Assembly: GCA_016235445.1 (NCBI GenBank)
Contig: JACRLB010000015.1
Coordinates: 186,001-250,000, forward strand
DNA length: 64,000 nucleotides
Source: Chloroflexota bacterium
Lineage (GTDB): Bacteria > Chloroflexota > Anaerolineae > Anaerolineales > Villigracilaceae
Direction: 5' to 3'
The stretch's first letter is position 1. Every line of letters begins with the position of its first letter. This document shows positions 15,414-22,817 of the stretch, in pieces. Position numbers and translations under genes: made by a program. The notes beneath the pieces are model-generated. The model was not told the DNA's origin. It was given only the letters and a program-made list of their open reading frames with translations, and did no database searches.

Positions 15414-15926
15414 TTACCTGCGCATACCCCAATATTTGATCTCTCGATGAATGGGATACAACGGCAAAAAATTTGCGCCATATCCCTTGCCTGCATATTG
15501 CATCATTAACTTGCGGGCGTGTCGAAGATTGTCTCTGTCCATATTCAAGGGCAGGGATAACAACTCCTCCAAAACCGCATGTAAAGGTTTCCCCGTCAGT
15601 TTTTTATACAGGTTGAATTCAACCTGCCAGGCATCCAATTCCCCGTAAATGGACAGGGCCGTGAGCGCCCCCTGTTGCAAATGGCGCACTTCATGCACGA
15701 ACAACGTCCACGCGCGCGGGTTTTCCAAAACAGATTGCTGGCTGTGGTGAACCGAATTCAAAAAGAACTTTCCTCCAAGCGTCCAGAACGCGCCCACGCT
15801 TTTTCTTGCCCGCCTCATCCCAACTTTTATGTTTCGCGCGCGGACGTACTCCACTGCATCCCTTCCCTCAGCCGAAGATTGGGCCACCTTCTCGAAATAT
15901 TTTTCAAGCCATTCGGAATTCTGCAT
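15414..15926 (-). CDS. Hypothetical protein with HEVRH zinc-peptidase-like motif
   Basis: This 170-residue soluble protein without a signal peptide carries FVHEVRHLQQGALTAL (about residues 76-91), an HExxH-type helix as in zinc peptidases. A second acidic helix follows (IYGELDAWQVEFNLYKK) that could give the third ligand Glu. That arrangement (HExxH then an E-containing helix) is seen in minimal gluzincin-like domains often encoded in bacterial genomes as uncharacterised proteins. I infer a possible metal-dependent hydrolase, but the family is not identified. It ends two bases from the stop of the lipoprotein gene upstream, so both are co-transcribed. Confidence 0.65.
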   Translation of the reverse strand: MQNSEWLEKYFEKVAQSSAEGRDAVEYVRARNIKVGMRRARKSVGAFWTLGGKFFLNSVHHSQQSVLENPRAWTLFVHEVRHLQQGALTALSIYGELDAWQVEFNLYKKLTGKPLHAVLEELLSLPLNMDRDNLRHARKLMMQYAGKGYGANFLPLYPIHREIKYWGMRR

Positions 15927-15928
15927 GA

Positions 15929-16423
15929 TTATTTCAAAGCAGAGTCAGTGATTCCACGGAGGAATGAGACTAGTTCGACCATGCCCGAGTCTGGCAGGGA
16001 AATATCATCCAATTGAATGGCAAGATTGTTTTTACCGCTGTGAATCTCAAGATCATAAATAAAACAATCTGCACAGTTGCCTGGGCCGGGCTGTTTTACA
16101 TCGGCGCCGTCAAGGATGGAGATCATTTCGTTTAACGTCGCCAGTTCATTAAAGGAAAGCTCGCCTGAAACGGTTTTATTGGCGCGTTCATCAACGGCGG
16201 AGTACTTTCCATCCGATGAAACTTCCAGGGAACGCATCAACCCCATGATGCCGCCAGAGTGTGTCATTTTTATTGTCCATTCATCCACCACAGGTAATGT
16301 CGGCGTGGATAAAAGCACCGCGGTGGGCGCGGGCGTGCTGGCATCCGTCACCTCTGGTGACGACGCGCAACCCGCAACGAGAAAGGCAGATATCAATATC
16401 GAAAGAAAAACAGTTCTCAGCAT
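15929..16423 (-). CDS. Lipoprotein of unknown function
   Basis: This is a 164-residue lipoprotein. The chosen start MLRTVFLSILISAFLVAGCASS has the lipobox VAGC and is preceded by AAGGAGTGAAA. A longer frame from 16474 would spoil the signal peptide and has no RBS. After a Thr/Pro linker (PAPTAVLLSTPT) the mature domain contains KMTHSGGIMGLMRS and a CADC pair (GNCADCFIYDLEIHSG) that may be a disulfide or metal site. The family is unknown. It is transcribed with the HEVRH protein behind it. Confidence 0.75.
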   Translation of the reverse strand: MLRTVFLSILISAFLVAGCASSPEVTDASTPAPTAVLLSTPTLPVVDEWTIKMTHSGGIMGLMRSLEVSSDGKYSAVDERANKTVSGELSFNELATLNEMISILDGADVKQPGPGNCADCFIYDLEIHSGKNNLAIQLDDISLPDSGMVELVSFLRGITDSALK

Positions 16424-16540
16424 TTTCACTCCTTTGAATATGTTAAGCATAGCAAGAAATAGACGAACCCGCAACAGTTTTGTTCCTCCGTTACGGCTTT
16501 CTTAAAGTAGCTTGACCATTTTACAATTTTATGGCAAAGG

Positions 16541-16703
16541 CTTAACGCGAATTACGCAAATTGGGCGAACACTTGCGCTGCGCGCCAGCGCAGTGTAACG
16601 CGAATTTTTTTCGCGTCATTCGTCTCATTCGAAAAATTCGCGTTAAGTTTTTTTCTCTTTGAAAGTCCGAGTGTTCAGCCTGCACACTCTTTACACATGA
16701 GCC
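16541..16703 (+). repeat. Long interspersed repeat copy A (ends ACATGAGCC)
   Basis: About 163 bases match 46339-46499 closely. Both contain GGGCGAACACTTGCGCTGCG, a large AACGCGAATT...AATTCGCGTT palindrome, and the right end TGCACACTCTTT-A-ACATGAGCC. Copy A seems to have lost the left inverted end (GGCTCATGT) that copy B keeps. No gene is seen in the whole gap 16428-16794 apart from a TAGAAT box near 16773. Confidence 0.8.
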
Positions 16704-16794
16704 AAGATTTTCAGACTTTGAGAAAGCCGTATTCCTCCGTTTTTTATGATAGTTCCTGATGGCATCCTGCGGTAGAATTTAGCCGAGGTAGTTT

Positions 16795-17946
16795 ATGAGA
16801 CAAGTCGCCATCATTGGAATTGGCCAAACAAAAATAGATGAGCAATGGGACAAATCCCTGCGCGAGATCGGCGGGGACGCCGCCTTTGCCGCCATGCAAG
16901 ATGCAGGCATCGAAAAAGTTGACTCGCTTTTCATCGGCAACATGCTTTCGTCCATCGTCAGCGGGCAAAACCAGCTCGGGACTTTTTTTTCGGATTGGAT
17001 CGGGCTGTGGAAACAGGAAGCCGTGAAGATAGAGGCCGCCTGCGGATCAGGAGCCGCTGCGTTTCGTTCCGCGCTGATGGCTGTTGCCTCCGGCGACACA
17101 GACTCTGCGCTGGTGGTGGGTGTCGAAAAAATGACAGACAAAGCGGGGCATGAAATCACCGCCGCCTTAGCCACAGCCGCCGACGCCGATTACGAAGTAG
17201 AGCAGGGGGTTACATTTGTAGGCTTGAATGCCCTCGTCATGCGAAGGTACATGCACGAATTTGGCTGGAAGCACAAAGACTTCGCCCCGTTCAGCATCAA
17301 TGCCCATGCCAACGCCATGCACAACCCGTATGCGCGCCTGCATGAAAAAATAAACCTTGAAAAATTTGAGAATTCCTCGATGGTGGCAACCCCCATCAAC
17401 CTGATGGATGCCTCGCCCATTGGCGATGGCGCCGCGGCGGCGATCATCGTCCCTGCCGAGACGGTGACGCGAAAACCAAAGATCGTCGTTGCCGCCTCTG
17501 CCTCAGCCACAGATACGATTGCCGTTCATTCACGCAAAGATCCGCTGTTTTTGCAGGCGGCCTACTTATCTTCCAGGCGTGCGTATGACATGGCGGGAGT
17601 CACTCCTGCGGATATTGATCTCTTTGAATTGCATGATGCCTTTTCGATTATGGCGGCGCTCTCCCTCGAAGCGAGCGGGTTTGCCGAAAGAGGCCAGGGC
17701 GTAAGACTCGCTCTCGAAAACAGAATCAGCCCACAGGGCGATGTGCCCGTCTGCACTCGCGGAGGATTAAAAGCCCGGGGGCACCCAGTCGGCGCAACAG
17801 GCATGTATCAAATTGTGGAGGTTGTCCAGCAATTGAGAGGGGAGTGCGGCCAGACGCAAGTGGATGGCGCGAGGATTGGCATGGCACAGAATATCGGCGG
17901 ATCGGGAGCCACCATCCTCACCCATATTTTGAAGCAGGAAGAATGA
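16795..17946 (+). CDS. Thiolase-family acyl-CoA acyltransferase
   Basis: This 383-residue thiolase-fold protein is nearest to the SCP2-type acetyl-CoA acetyltransferases. Nucleophile Cys83 lies in EAACGSGAAA, a His280 in LHDAF takes the place of the NEAF loop, and the general base His330 is in RGGLKARGHPVGATG. It may act in beta-oxidation or as a condensing enzyme with an HMG-CoA synthase-like partner, but no partner gene or DUF35/OB protein is adjacent. GAGGTAG lies seven bases before the ATG, with a TAGAAT -10 box 16 bases before the start. The direction (degradative or biosynthetic) cannot be told from the sequence. Confidence 0.88.
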   Translation: MRQVAIIGIGQTKIDEQWDKSLREIGGDAAFAAMQDAGIEKVDSLFIGNMLSSIVSGQNQLGTFFSDWIGLWKQEAVKIEAACGSGAAAFRSALMAVASGDTDSALVVGVEKMTDKAGHEITAALATAADADYEVEQGVTFVGLNALVMRRYMHEFGWKHKDFAPFSINAHANAMHNPYARLHEKINLEKFENSSMVATPINLMDASPIGDGAAAAIIVPAETVTRKPKIVVAASASATDTIAVHSRKDPLFLQAAYLSSRRAYDMAGVTPADIDLFELHDAFSIMAALSLEASGFAERGQGVRLALENRISPQGDVPVCTRGGLKARGHPVGATGMYQIVEVVQQLRGECGQTQVDGARIGMAQNIGGSGATILTHILKQEE

Positions 17947-18064
17947 CGGAACGTTTCGATTATTGCAATTTCATTGTGAAACTGTGTTTTTTGACCTAAA
18001 TTCATCCAATATAAAAAGTATGCAATATACTCAGCCTACCTTTCATTTATGCAAGGAGACTGCC

Positions 18065-18454
18065 ATGGCATCAGAACGCAGAAAGCTATCGCGCAAGAAT
18101 TTTTCCTATTACATGCGTGTCCTCGATGAGACGACTGGCGAACTCGTCGGCCAACTTTCGGACATCAGCACTGGCGGGTTTAGAATCGAGAGTAGCCAAT
18201 CGATTGCGATTGGCACAAGCTTCCAACTTCGCATTGACCAGACACGCGAAATTTCAAATAAAAGTTACCTGTCTTTTACTGCGCGGGTTAGATGGTGCCA
18301 GCTCGACCCCTACGACCCAACCATCTACAACGTCGGCTTTCAACTTGTGGATATGACCCCAGCCGACTATGATGTCTTCGTCAAAATGTTCAATGAATAC
18401 GCGGCGCAAAGACAAGCCCATCACAAAAGCAATTCGGATTATCAGTGGGGATAA
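18065..18454 (+). CDS. PilZ domain protein
   Basis: This 129-residue single-domain PilZ protein is likely a c-di-GMP receptor. The N-terminal arginine-rich block RRKLSRKNF and the downstream DISTGGFRIES correspond to the RxxxR and D/NxSxxG motifs that bind the nucleotide. The ATG at 18065 is preceded by AAGGAGACTGCC. An in-frame upstream extension is unlikely. The C-terminus is a short helix (ADYDVFVKMFNEYAAQRQ). It is a single gene with its own terminator, and no cyclase or phosphodiesterase is in the window, so the controlled process is unknown. Confidence 0.88.
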   Translation: MASERRKLSRKNFSYYMRVLDETTGELVGQLSDISTGGFRIESSQSIAIGTSFQLRIDQTREISNKSYLSFTARVRWCQLDPYDPTIYNVGFQLVDMTPADYDVFVKMFNEYAAQRQAHHKSNSDYQWG

Positions 18455-18470
18455 CGCTATTCGATGATGA

Positions 18471-18500
18471 ACGCCCTGTTCGATGGAGCAGGGCGTTTTT
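18471..18500 (+). terminator. Terminator after the PilZ gene
   Basis: ACGCCCTG (18471-18478) pairs with CAGGGCGT (18489-18496), followed by TTTTATTTA. Confidence 0.8.
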
Positions 18501-18549
18501 ATTTAGTTCTCAATTAACCAAAAACATTTCGCAGGGATATAAAACCGTG

Positions 18550-18555
18550 TAAAAT
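18550..18555 (+). promoter_or_regulatory. -10 box TAAAAT seven bases before an ATG
   Basis: TAAAAT ends seven bases before the start codon of the first PlsC-like gene. Transcription would begin at or next to the ATG, giving a leaderless messenger. Confidence 0.5.
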
Positions 18556-18562
18556 TAATGCC

Positions 18563-19246
18563 ATGAAAAAATTCCTGGGCTGGCTTATCCATGCCGTACT
18601 AAAACTCCTTGTGAAAGTGGAAGCCATCGGCTACGAAAACCTGCCTGAAAAAGGCGGTTTTGTTATTGCAGTGAATCACCTGGGCTTTCTCGATGCGCCG
18701 ATGGCCTTTTATGCCCTCGACGACTTGAACATATTTATTCCCGTCGCTGAAAAATGGGCGGAAAACCCAATCCTCAAATGGCTGGGCAAACATCTCGATG
18801 CCATATTTGTCGACCGTTTCAACCCCGACCTCAAAGCCATGCGTGAAATGATCAAGAGAATGGAAAATGGGCAAAATCTCATCATTGCCCCCGAGGGCAC
18901 GCGCGCCCGTGACGAAAAGATGGCGCAGGGAAAACCTGGCGTGGCGTACCTCGCTTCCAAAATGCAATGGCCTATCGTGCCCGTTGCCATCGCTGGCACG
19001 GAGGATAGGCTCGTAAAAAACAGCCTCAAAAAATTTAAGCGCGCGCCGGTCCGCCTGGTGGCGGGCAAAGCCTTTACCCTGCCGCCCTTCCCAAAAGAGA
19101 ATCGCGATGAAAAGCTTCAGGAATACACGGATGAAATCATGTGCCGCATTGCAGTCATGCTCCCTGAAAAGAATCGCGGATATTACGCGGAGCATCCGCG
19201 CTTGAGAGAATTATTGAAGGACATAAATAGAATCCATGAAATATAA
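18563..19246 (+). CDS. PlsC-family acyltransferase 1
   Basis: This 227-residue 1-acyl-glycerol-3-phosphate acyltransferase-like protein probably adds the second acyl chain in phospholipid synthesis. The catalytic HX4D is His39-Asp44 (NHLGFLD), and the substrate-binding block is APEGTRAR (about 110-117). A short hydrophobic N-terminus (about residues 4-18) would attach it to the membrane. It overlaps the following paralog by 11 bases. No RBS is visible, but a -10 box lies seven bases upstream, so leaderless translation is plausible. Confidence 0.9.
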   Translation: MKKFLGWLIHAVLKLLVKVEAIGYENLPEKGGFVIAVNHLGFLDAPMAFYALDDLNIFIPVAEKWAENPILKWLGKHLDAIFVDRFNPDLKAMREMIKRMENGQNLIIAPEGTRARDEKMAQGKPGVAYLASKMQWPIVPVAIAGTEDRLVKNSLKKFKRAPVRLVAGKAFTLPPFPKENRDEKLQEYTDEIMCRIAVMLPEKNRGYYAEHPRLRELLKDINRIHEI

Positions 19247-19910
19247 AATTGTGAGAACCATCGTTCGATTTATCATGAGCCTGATCGCCGACGTGGAATT
19301 CGTCGGCATGGAAAAATTACCCGCTGGCAATGTACTGCTTGCCGCGAATCATTTGGGGCGTTTGGATACCGCCGTCCTGCTTTGCGCATTCGACCGGGAA
19401 GACATCATCATGGCGGTCGCTGAAAAATACAGGGACCATCCCTTCTTCGGAGCCATTGGCCGCGCCGTGGACGCGATCTGGCTTAACCGATTCGAAGCAG
19501 ACTTTGCCGCATTGCGCGAAATTCTAACGCGGATGCAAAAAGGCGGCTTGATGGTCATTGCCCCTGAAGGCACACGCTCGAAGGCCGAAGCCTTGCAGGA
19601 AGCAAAGATGGGCGCGGCATTTCTGGCCAGCAAAAGCGGCTACCCTGTTTTGCCCGTTGCATTAACAGGCACCGAAGACCGCGGCGTGATCGCCAACTTA
19701 AAAAGATTTCGCCGCTCGAAAATAAGGGCGGTGGCAGGTGAACCGTTTTATATCGAAATCCCCAGGGGCAAAGGGCGCGAAGAAGCCATGCGTCAGGCCA
19801 CAAGCGAGATCATGTGCCGAATTGCTTCCATGCTCCCTGAAAGGTATCGCGGGTATTACAGGGATTTTCCGAGAGTGAAGGAATTATTACAGGGGAAACT
19901 TAACTTTTGA
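19236..19910 (+). CDS. PlsC-family acyltransferase 2
   Basis: This 224-residue paralog of the preceding gene has the same layout: HX4D at His39-Asp44 (NHLGRLD), APEGTRSK, and a C-terminal motif MCRIASMLPERYRGYY that is nearly repeated in the first copy (MCRIAVMLPEKNRGYY). The pair arose by tandem duplication. They may differ in acyl or head-group preference. It overlaps the first gene by 11 bases, and its end overlaps that of the convergent SulP gene by 11 bases. Confidence 0.9.
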   Translation: MKYKIVRTIVRFIMSLIADVEFVGMEKLPAGNVLLAANHLGRLDTAVLLCAFDREDIIMAVAEKYRDHPFFGAIGRAVDAIWLNRFEADFAALREILTRMQKGGLMVIAPEGTRSKAEALQEAKMGAAFLASKSGYPVLPVALTGTEDRGVIANLKRFRRSKIRAVAGEPFYIEIPRGKGREEAMRQATSEIMCRIASMLPERYRGYYRDFPRVKELLQGKLNF

Positions 19911-21576
19911 CTTTCTCGATCTTCCGACAGAACTTACAACCCCGCCTCTCTGCTTCGACGATGGCCTGATCGCTGGACCAAAAGAAATTTTTCTCGCTGA
20001 TGGTTTCCACCAGTCCGCCGCGCTCCATCATTTGCTTTGCATTCTCATGAACACCCGCGAACATGAGCGTGCCGCCCTGTTTGTGGAGCCGCTCGTGCAG
20101 GCGGTGAATGGCTTCGATACCCGCTGTGTCAATCAATGACACCCCGCGCATGGAGAGAATGAGGGCGTGCGTTTCTTTCAGGTCGGCAAAGGCTTCGTTG
20201 AATTGACCCGTTGCCGCGAAGAAGAGCGGGCCAGTCAGAAACGCCACCCGCACGTGTTTGCATTTTCCCTCGGTTTCGATTCCCTTTTGTCTCAATCGCT
20301 TGATGTCCACATCCTGCACGGTGATGTCGATGCTGGCGATTTTGTTGAGGAAGACCGCACCCGCGAGGAACGAGCCGATCAGGATGGCCTGGGTCAGGTC
20401 GAGCACGATGGTCGCGACCATCGTGATGGTGAAAGCGATCATGTCGGTTTTGAAGCGTTTGCCGAAGATGAATTTGATCGCATCCCACTCATTCATGCGG
20501 ACGGCAGTGACCATGAGCACACCTGCCAGCGCAGCCAGGGGAATTCGCGCCATGAGAGGCGCAAGCAGGAACATGGAAAGCAATATTCCAACCGCGTGGA
20601 TAATGCTGACCATGCGAGTCTGTCCGCCTGATTTGATACCCACGCTGGAGCGCGCAATCGCCGCCGTGGCAGGGACTCCGCCGAAGAAGGGGATGACCAT
20701 GTTGCCAATGCCTTGCGCGATGAGCTCTTGATTCGCTTGCAGGCGCACACCCGTCATGTTTGAACCAACCGCACCGCAGAGCAATGACTCCACTGCGCCG
20801 AGGGCGGTGATGGTAAGCGTGGGGGCGACAAAATCGGAGAGGTTGCTGAAAGGAATGTTGGAAATGCTGAGGTGATCGGTGAGGAACAATGTTTGGGGGA
20901 TGGGTCCGATCATTGGGGCCGACCAGTTCAAAGTCCAGTTAAGAAGCGTGGCGAGGATAATTCCCAAAAGCGAAGCAGGGAATCGCGCGTTCCATTTTTT
21001 GGGCATGAACAGCATCGTTCCTACAACAACAAGCCCGAGGAGTAGAGATTGGAGATTGGGGGTGAATCTGCCATCGAAATATCCGAGAATTTTTTGCGCG
21101 GCGGTCTCTGTGGCTGGAGTTTTAATCCCTAAAAAATTATCAATTTGACCGATGAAGATGATGAGCGCAATGCCCGATGTGAAGCCGCTGATGACGGGCG
21201 CGGGAATGAAGGCGATGAAGCGGCCAAGGCGCAGGATGCCAACCACAAGCAGGATCGCGCCTGAAAGCAGACCCGCAACCCAAATCCCCTCCAGCCCGTA
21301 GCGTTGCACAAGCACGATCAACAGCGCAGACATTGCGCCAGTTGGCCCGCTGATCTGATACGGCGCGCCGCCGAGCAAGCCCATGATGATGCCTGCAAGC
21401 ACGGCAGTCACCAACCCCGCCGCCGCGCTTGCGCCCGATGCAACGCCGAACGCCAACGCAAGCGGAAGCGCAACCGCGGCAACAGTGAGCCCTGCGAGCA
21501 GGTCTTGTTGAAATTTGACAAGCGAATAGTTTGAGAACTCGTCTTTGTACAGGCGAGCGAGCGAACGACGTGGCAT
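19900..21576 (-). CDS. SulP-family anion transporter with STAS domain
   Basis: This 558-residue transporter has about 10-12 membrane helices (residues 20-420 of the chosen start) followed by a cytoplasmic STAS domain (about 435-545, LSMRGVSLIDTAGIEAIHRL). SulP proteins carry sulfate, bicarbonate or other anions by proton or sodium symport. I use the ATG at 21576 (MPRRSLARLYKDEF) because TCGGAGAAC lies upstream. A longer frame to 21717 gives a non-membrane, improbable leader. The tail has a GCKFCRK cysteine pair not typical of the family. Two carbonic-anhydrase-like genes follow upstream on the same strand, which makes bicarbonate a candidate substrate. Confidence 0.9.
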   Translation of the reverse strand: MPRRSLARLYKDEFSNYSLVKFQQDLLAGLTVAAVALPLALAFGVASGASAAAGLVTAVLAGIIMGLLGGAPYQISGPTGAMSALLIVLVQRYGLEGIWVAGLLSGAILLVVGILRLGRFIAFIPAPVISGFTSGIALIIFIGQIDNFLGIKTPATETAAQKILGYFDGRFTPNLQSLLLGLVVVGTMLFMPKKWNARFPASLLGIILATLLNWTLNWSAPMIGPIPQTLFLTDHLSISNIPFSNLSDFVAPTLTITALGAVESLLCGAVGSNMTGVRLQANQELIAQGIGNMVIPFFGGVPATAAIARSSVGIKSGGQTRMVSIIHAVGILLSMFLLAPLMARIPLAALAGVLMVTAVRMNEWDAIKFIFGKRFKTDMIAFTITMVATIVLDLTQAILIGSFLAGAVFLNKIASIDITVQDVDIKRLRQKGIETEGKCKHVRVAFLTGPLFFAATGQFNEAFADLKETHALILSMRGVSLIDTAGIEAIHRLHERLHKQGGTLMFAGVHENAKQMMERGGLVETISEKNFFWSSDQAIVEAERRGCKFCRKIEKVKS

Positions 21577-21934
21577 AAGTTGTTCTCCGAAATAAATAGT
21601 TTTACAAAGACTCGCGCCGAGGCAGTCGCTCGGCACACGTGCTCCCCCAGTGCGTCCTTTGTTTAGTGCAGGGATTTTATCACTGATGAAATCCCGATAG
21701 TGAAGCGATTCTTGCATTCTTTGACAAGCAGGTTTTGCCTTCCTTGTACGGCAAAGACAATTTGAATATATATTTGGGAAAATGTATCTGCCATGTCTCC
21801 TCCAAAATAGTAGGTATAAATTTGTTGCTCAATCCCGAAGGGATGAAATAATTATAGAACAAAATAATATTGTGTTTGAACCCCGAAGGGGTGTCATAAT
21901 GTCATCCCTTCGGGATTATTCATCGAAAAGCAGA
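21577..21934. other. Gap with CCCGAAGGG inverted repeat
   Basis: I see no gene. Bases 21831-21917 form an inverted repeat: AATCCCGAAGGGATGA (21831-21846) is matched perfectly by TCATCCCTTCGGGATT (to 21917). The interior holds a second copy of the word (CCCCGAAGGGG). The element lies between the SulP and carbonic-anhydrase-like genes. Confidence 0.65.
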
Positions 21935-22297
21935 CTACGACTTCTGCTCGAAAGTCCCATCCAGATTTAAATAATAAGTATCCACATCGAGGTGGGGGAA
22001 GATGCGGCGGATCTTGTCTTCGGCTTCGAATAAATCTTCTTCATGGTGTTCCTCGGTTCCGCCGGGGCCGTACATGCCGCAATCTTCGTGGTTGATGAGG
22101 ATGACTCGGGATATGCCGTGCAGGCGGGCAGAGATATCCACCTGACGGATGACATCGTACACGTCATAGACGCCGCCAGCCATCACGGCGCGGTCGTAGC
22201 TGGCTTTGCCGAGGTTGGCTTCGAGCCATTGGTTGATGAAGGATTGCAGGCGAAAGTCCATGCAGTGGACGACGATGGCTTCACATTTGTGGGTCAT
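21935..22297 (-). CDS. Minimal beta-carbonic-anhydrase-like protein 1
   Basis: This 120-residue protein has the zinc-site pattern of beta-carbonic anhydrases in compressed form: Cys12-x-Asp14-x-Arg16 (VHCMDFR) and His70-x2-Cys73 (INHEDCG). Classical beta-enzymes are about 200 residues, so this is at the small end. The fold core is present, but the N-terminal arm and C-terminal helices are missing. It may hydrate CO2 or bind another small molecule. It is 12 bases from a paralog with the same motifs. The SulP transporter nearby suggests bicarbonate handling, which is inference only. Confidence 0.75.
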   Translation of the reverse strand: MTHKCEAIVVHCMDFRLQSFINQWLEANLGKASYDRAVMAGGVYDVYDVIRQVDISARLHGISRVILINHEDCGMYGPGGTEEHHEEDLFEAEDKIRRIFPHLDVDTYYLNLDGTFEQKS

Positions 22298-22309
22298 GAG
22301 GTTTCCTTT

Positions 22310-22687
22310 TTATGAAATGGATTCGAACGTTCCTTCCAAATGAAGATAGAACGTTTCAACTTTTAATTTGTGGAACAGGGCGTTGATCTTGGCTTGCGCA
22401 TCTTTCAAATCGCGCTTGTGGCGTTTATAGGTTCCTGCGCGTCCGTAGGCGCGGCAATCTTCGTGATTGATGAGGCAGACGGTTTCAATGGTATGGATTT
22501 TCACAGCAAGCTCAACGTATTTCAGAACCATCTCATAATCATGCACGCCGCCCGCCAGAGAGATGATGTCAAAGTTGTCGTACCCGAAGCGGACGGTGAT
22601 CCACGGTTGGATGAATTTTTGCAGGCGGTAGTCCATGCAATGGACGACAAGTGCATCGCAGTGGATGATGGGTTTTTTAGCTGGCAT
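22310..22687 (-). CDS. Minimal beta-carbonic-anhydrase-like protein 2
   Basis: This 125-residue paralog of the neighbouring gene has Cys17-x-Asp19-x-Arg21 (VHCMDYR) and His75-x2-Cys78 (INHEDCR). After the second zinc motif it has RAYGRAGTYKRHKRD where the other has GMYGPGGTEEHHEED, so the two copies carry opposite charge at the same surface. A heterodimer is therefore conceivable. It is the first of the two genes in transcription. A 112-bp inverted-repeat element lies just upstream (22697-22808). Confidence 0.75.
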   Translation of the reverse strand: MPAKKPIIHCDALVVHCMDYRLQKFIQPWITVRFGYDNFDIISLAGGVHDYEMVLKYVELAVKIHTIETVCLINHEDCRAYGRAGTYKRHKRDLKDAQAKINALFHKLKVETFYLHLEGTFESIS

Positions 22688-22696
22688 ATTTGATTT

Positions 22697-22808
22697 GGGT
22701 GTGTTTCAAATGAGTTGAAGATATGGAACGTCCCGAAGGTTTTCTCGAAGACTTTGGCCGTTTTCTAAACCTTCGGGACGGTTGTTTCAACTGAAATGAA
22801 ACACACCC
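22697..22808. mobile_element. MITE-like element, GGGTGTGTTTCA ends
   Basis: This 112-bp element has GGGTGTGTTTCA at the left and TGAAACACACCC at the right (12-bp perfect, extending imperfectly to about 24). The inner hairpin is CGTCCCGAAGGTTT / AAACCTTCGGGACG. The architecture (outer ends plus an inner CCC-AAGGT-type stem) is the same as the elements at 9778 and 47397. Confidence 0.75.
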
Positions 22809-22817
22809 ATTTGATTT

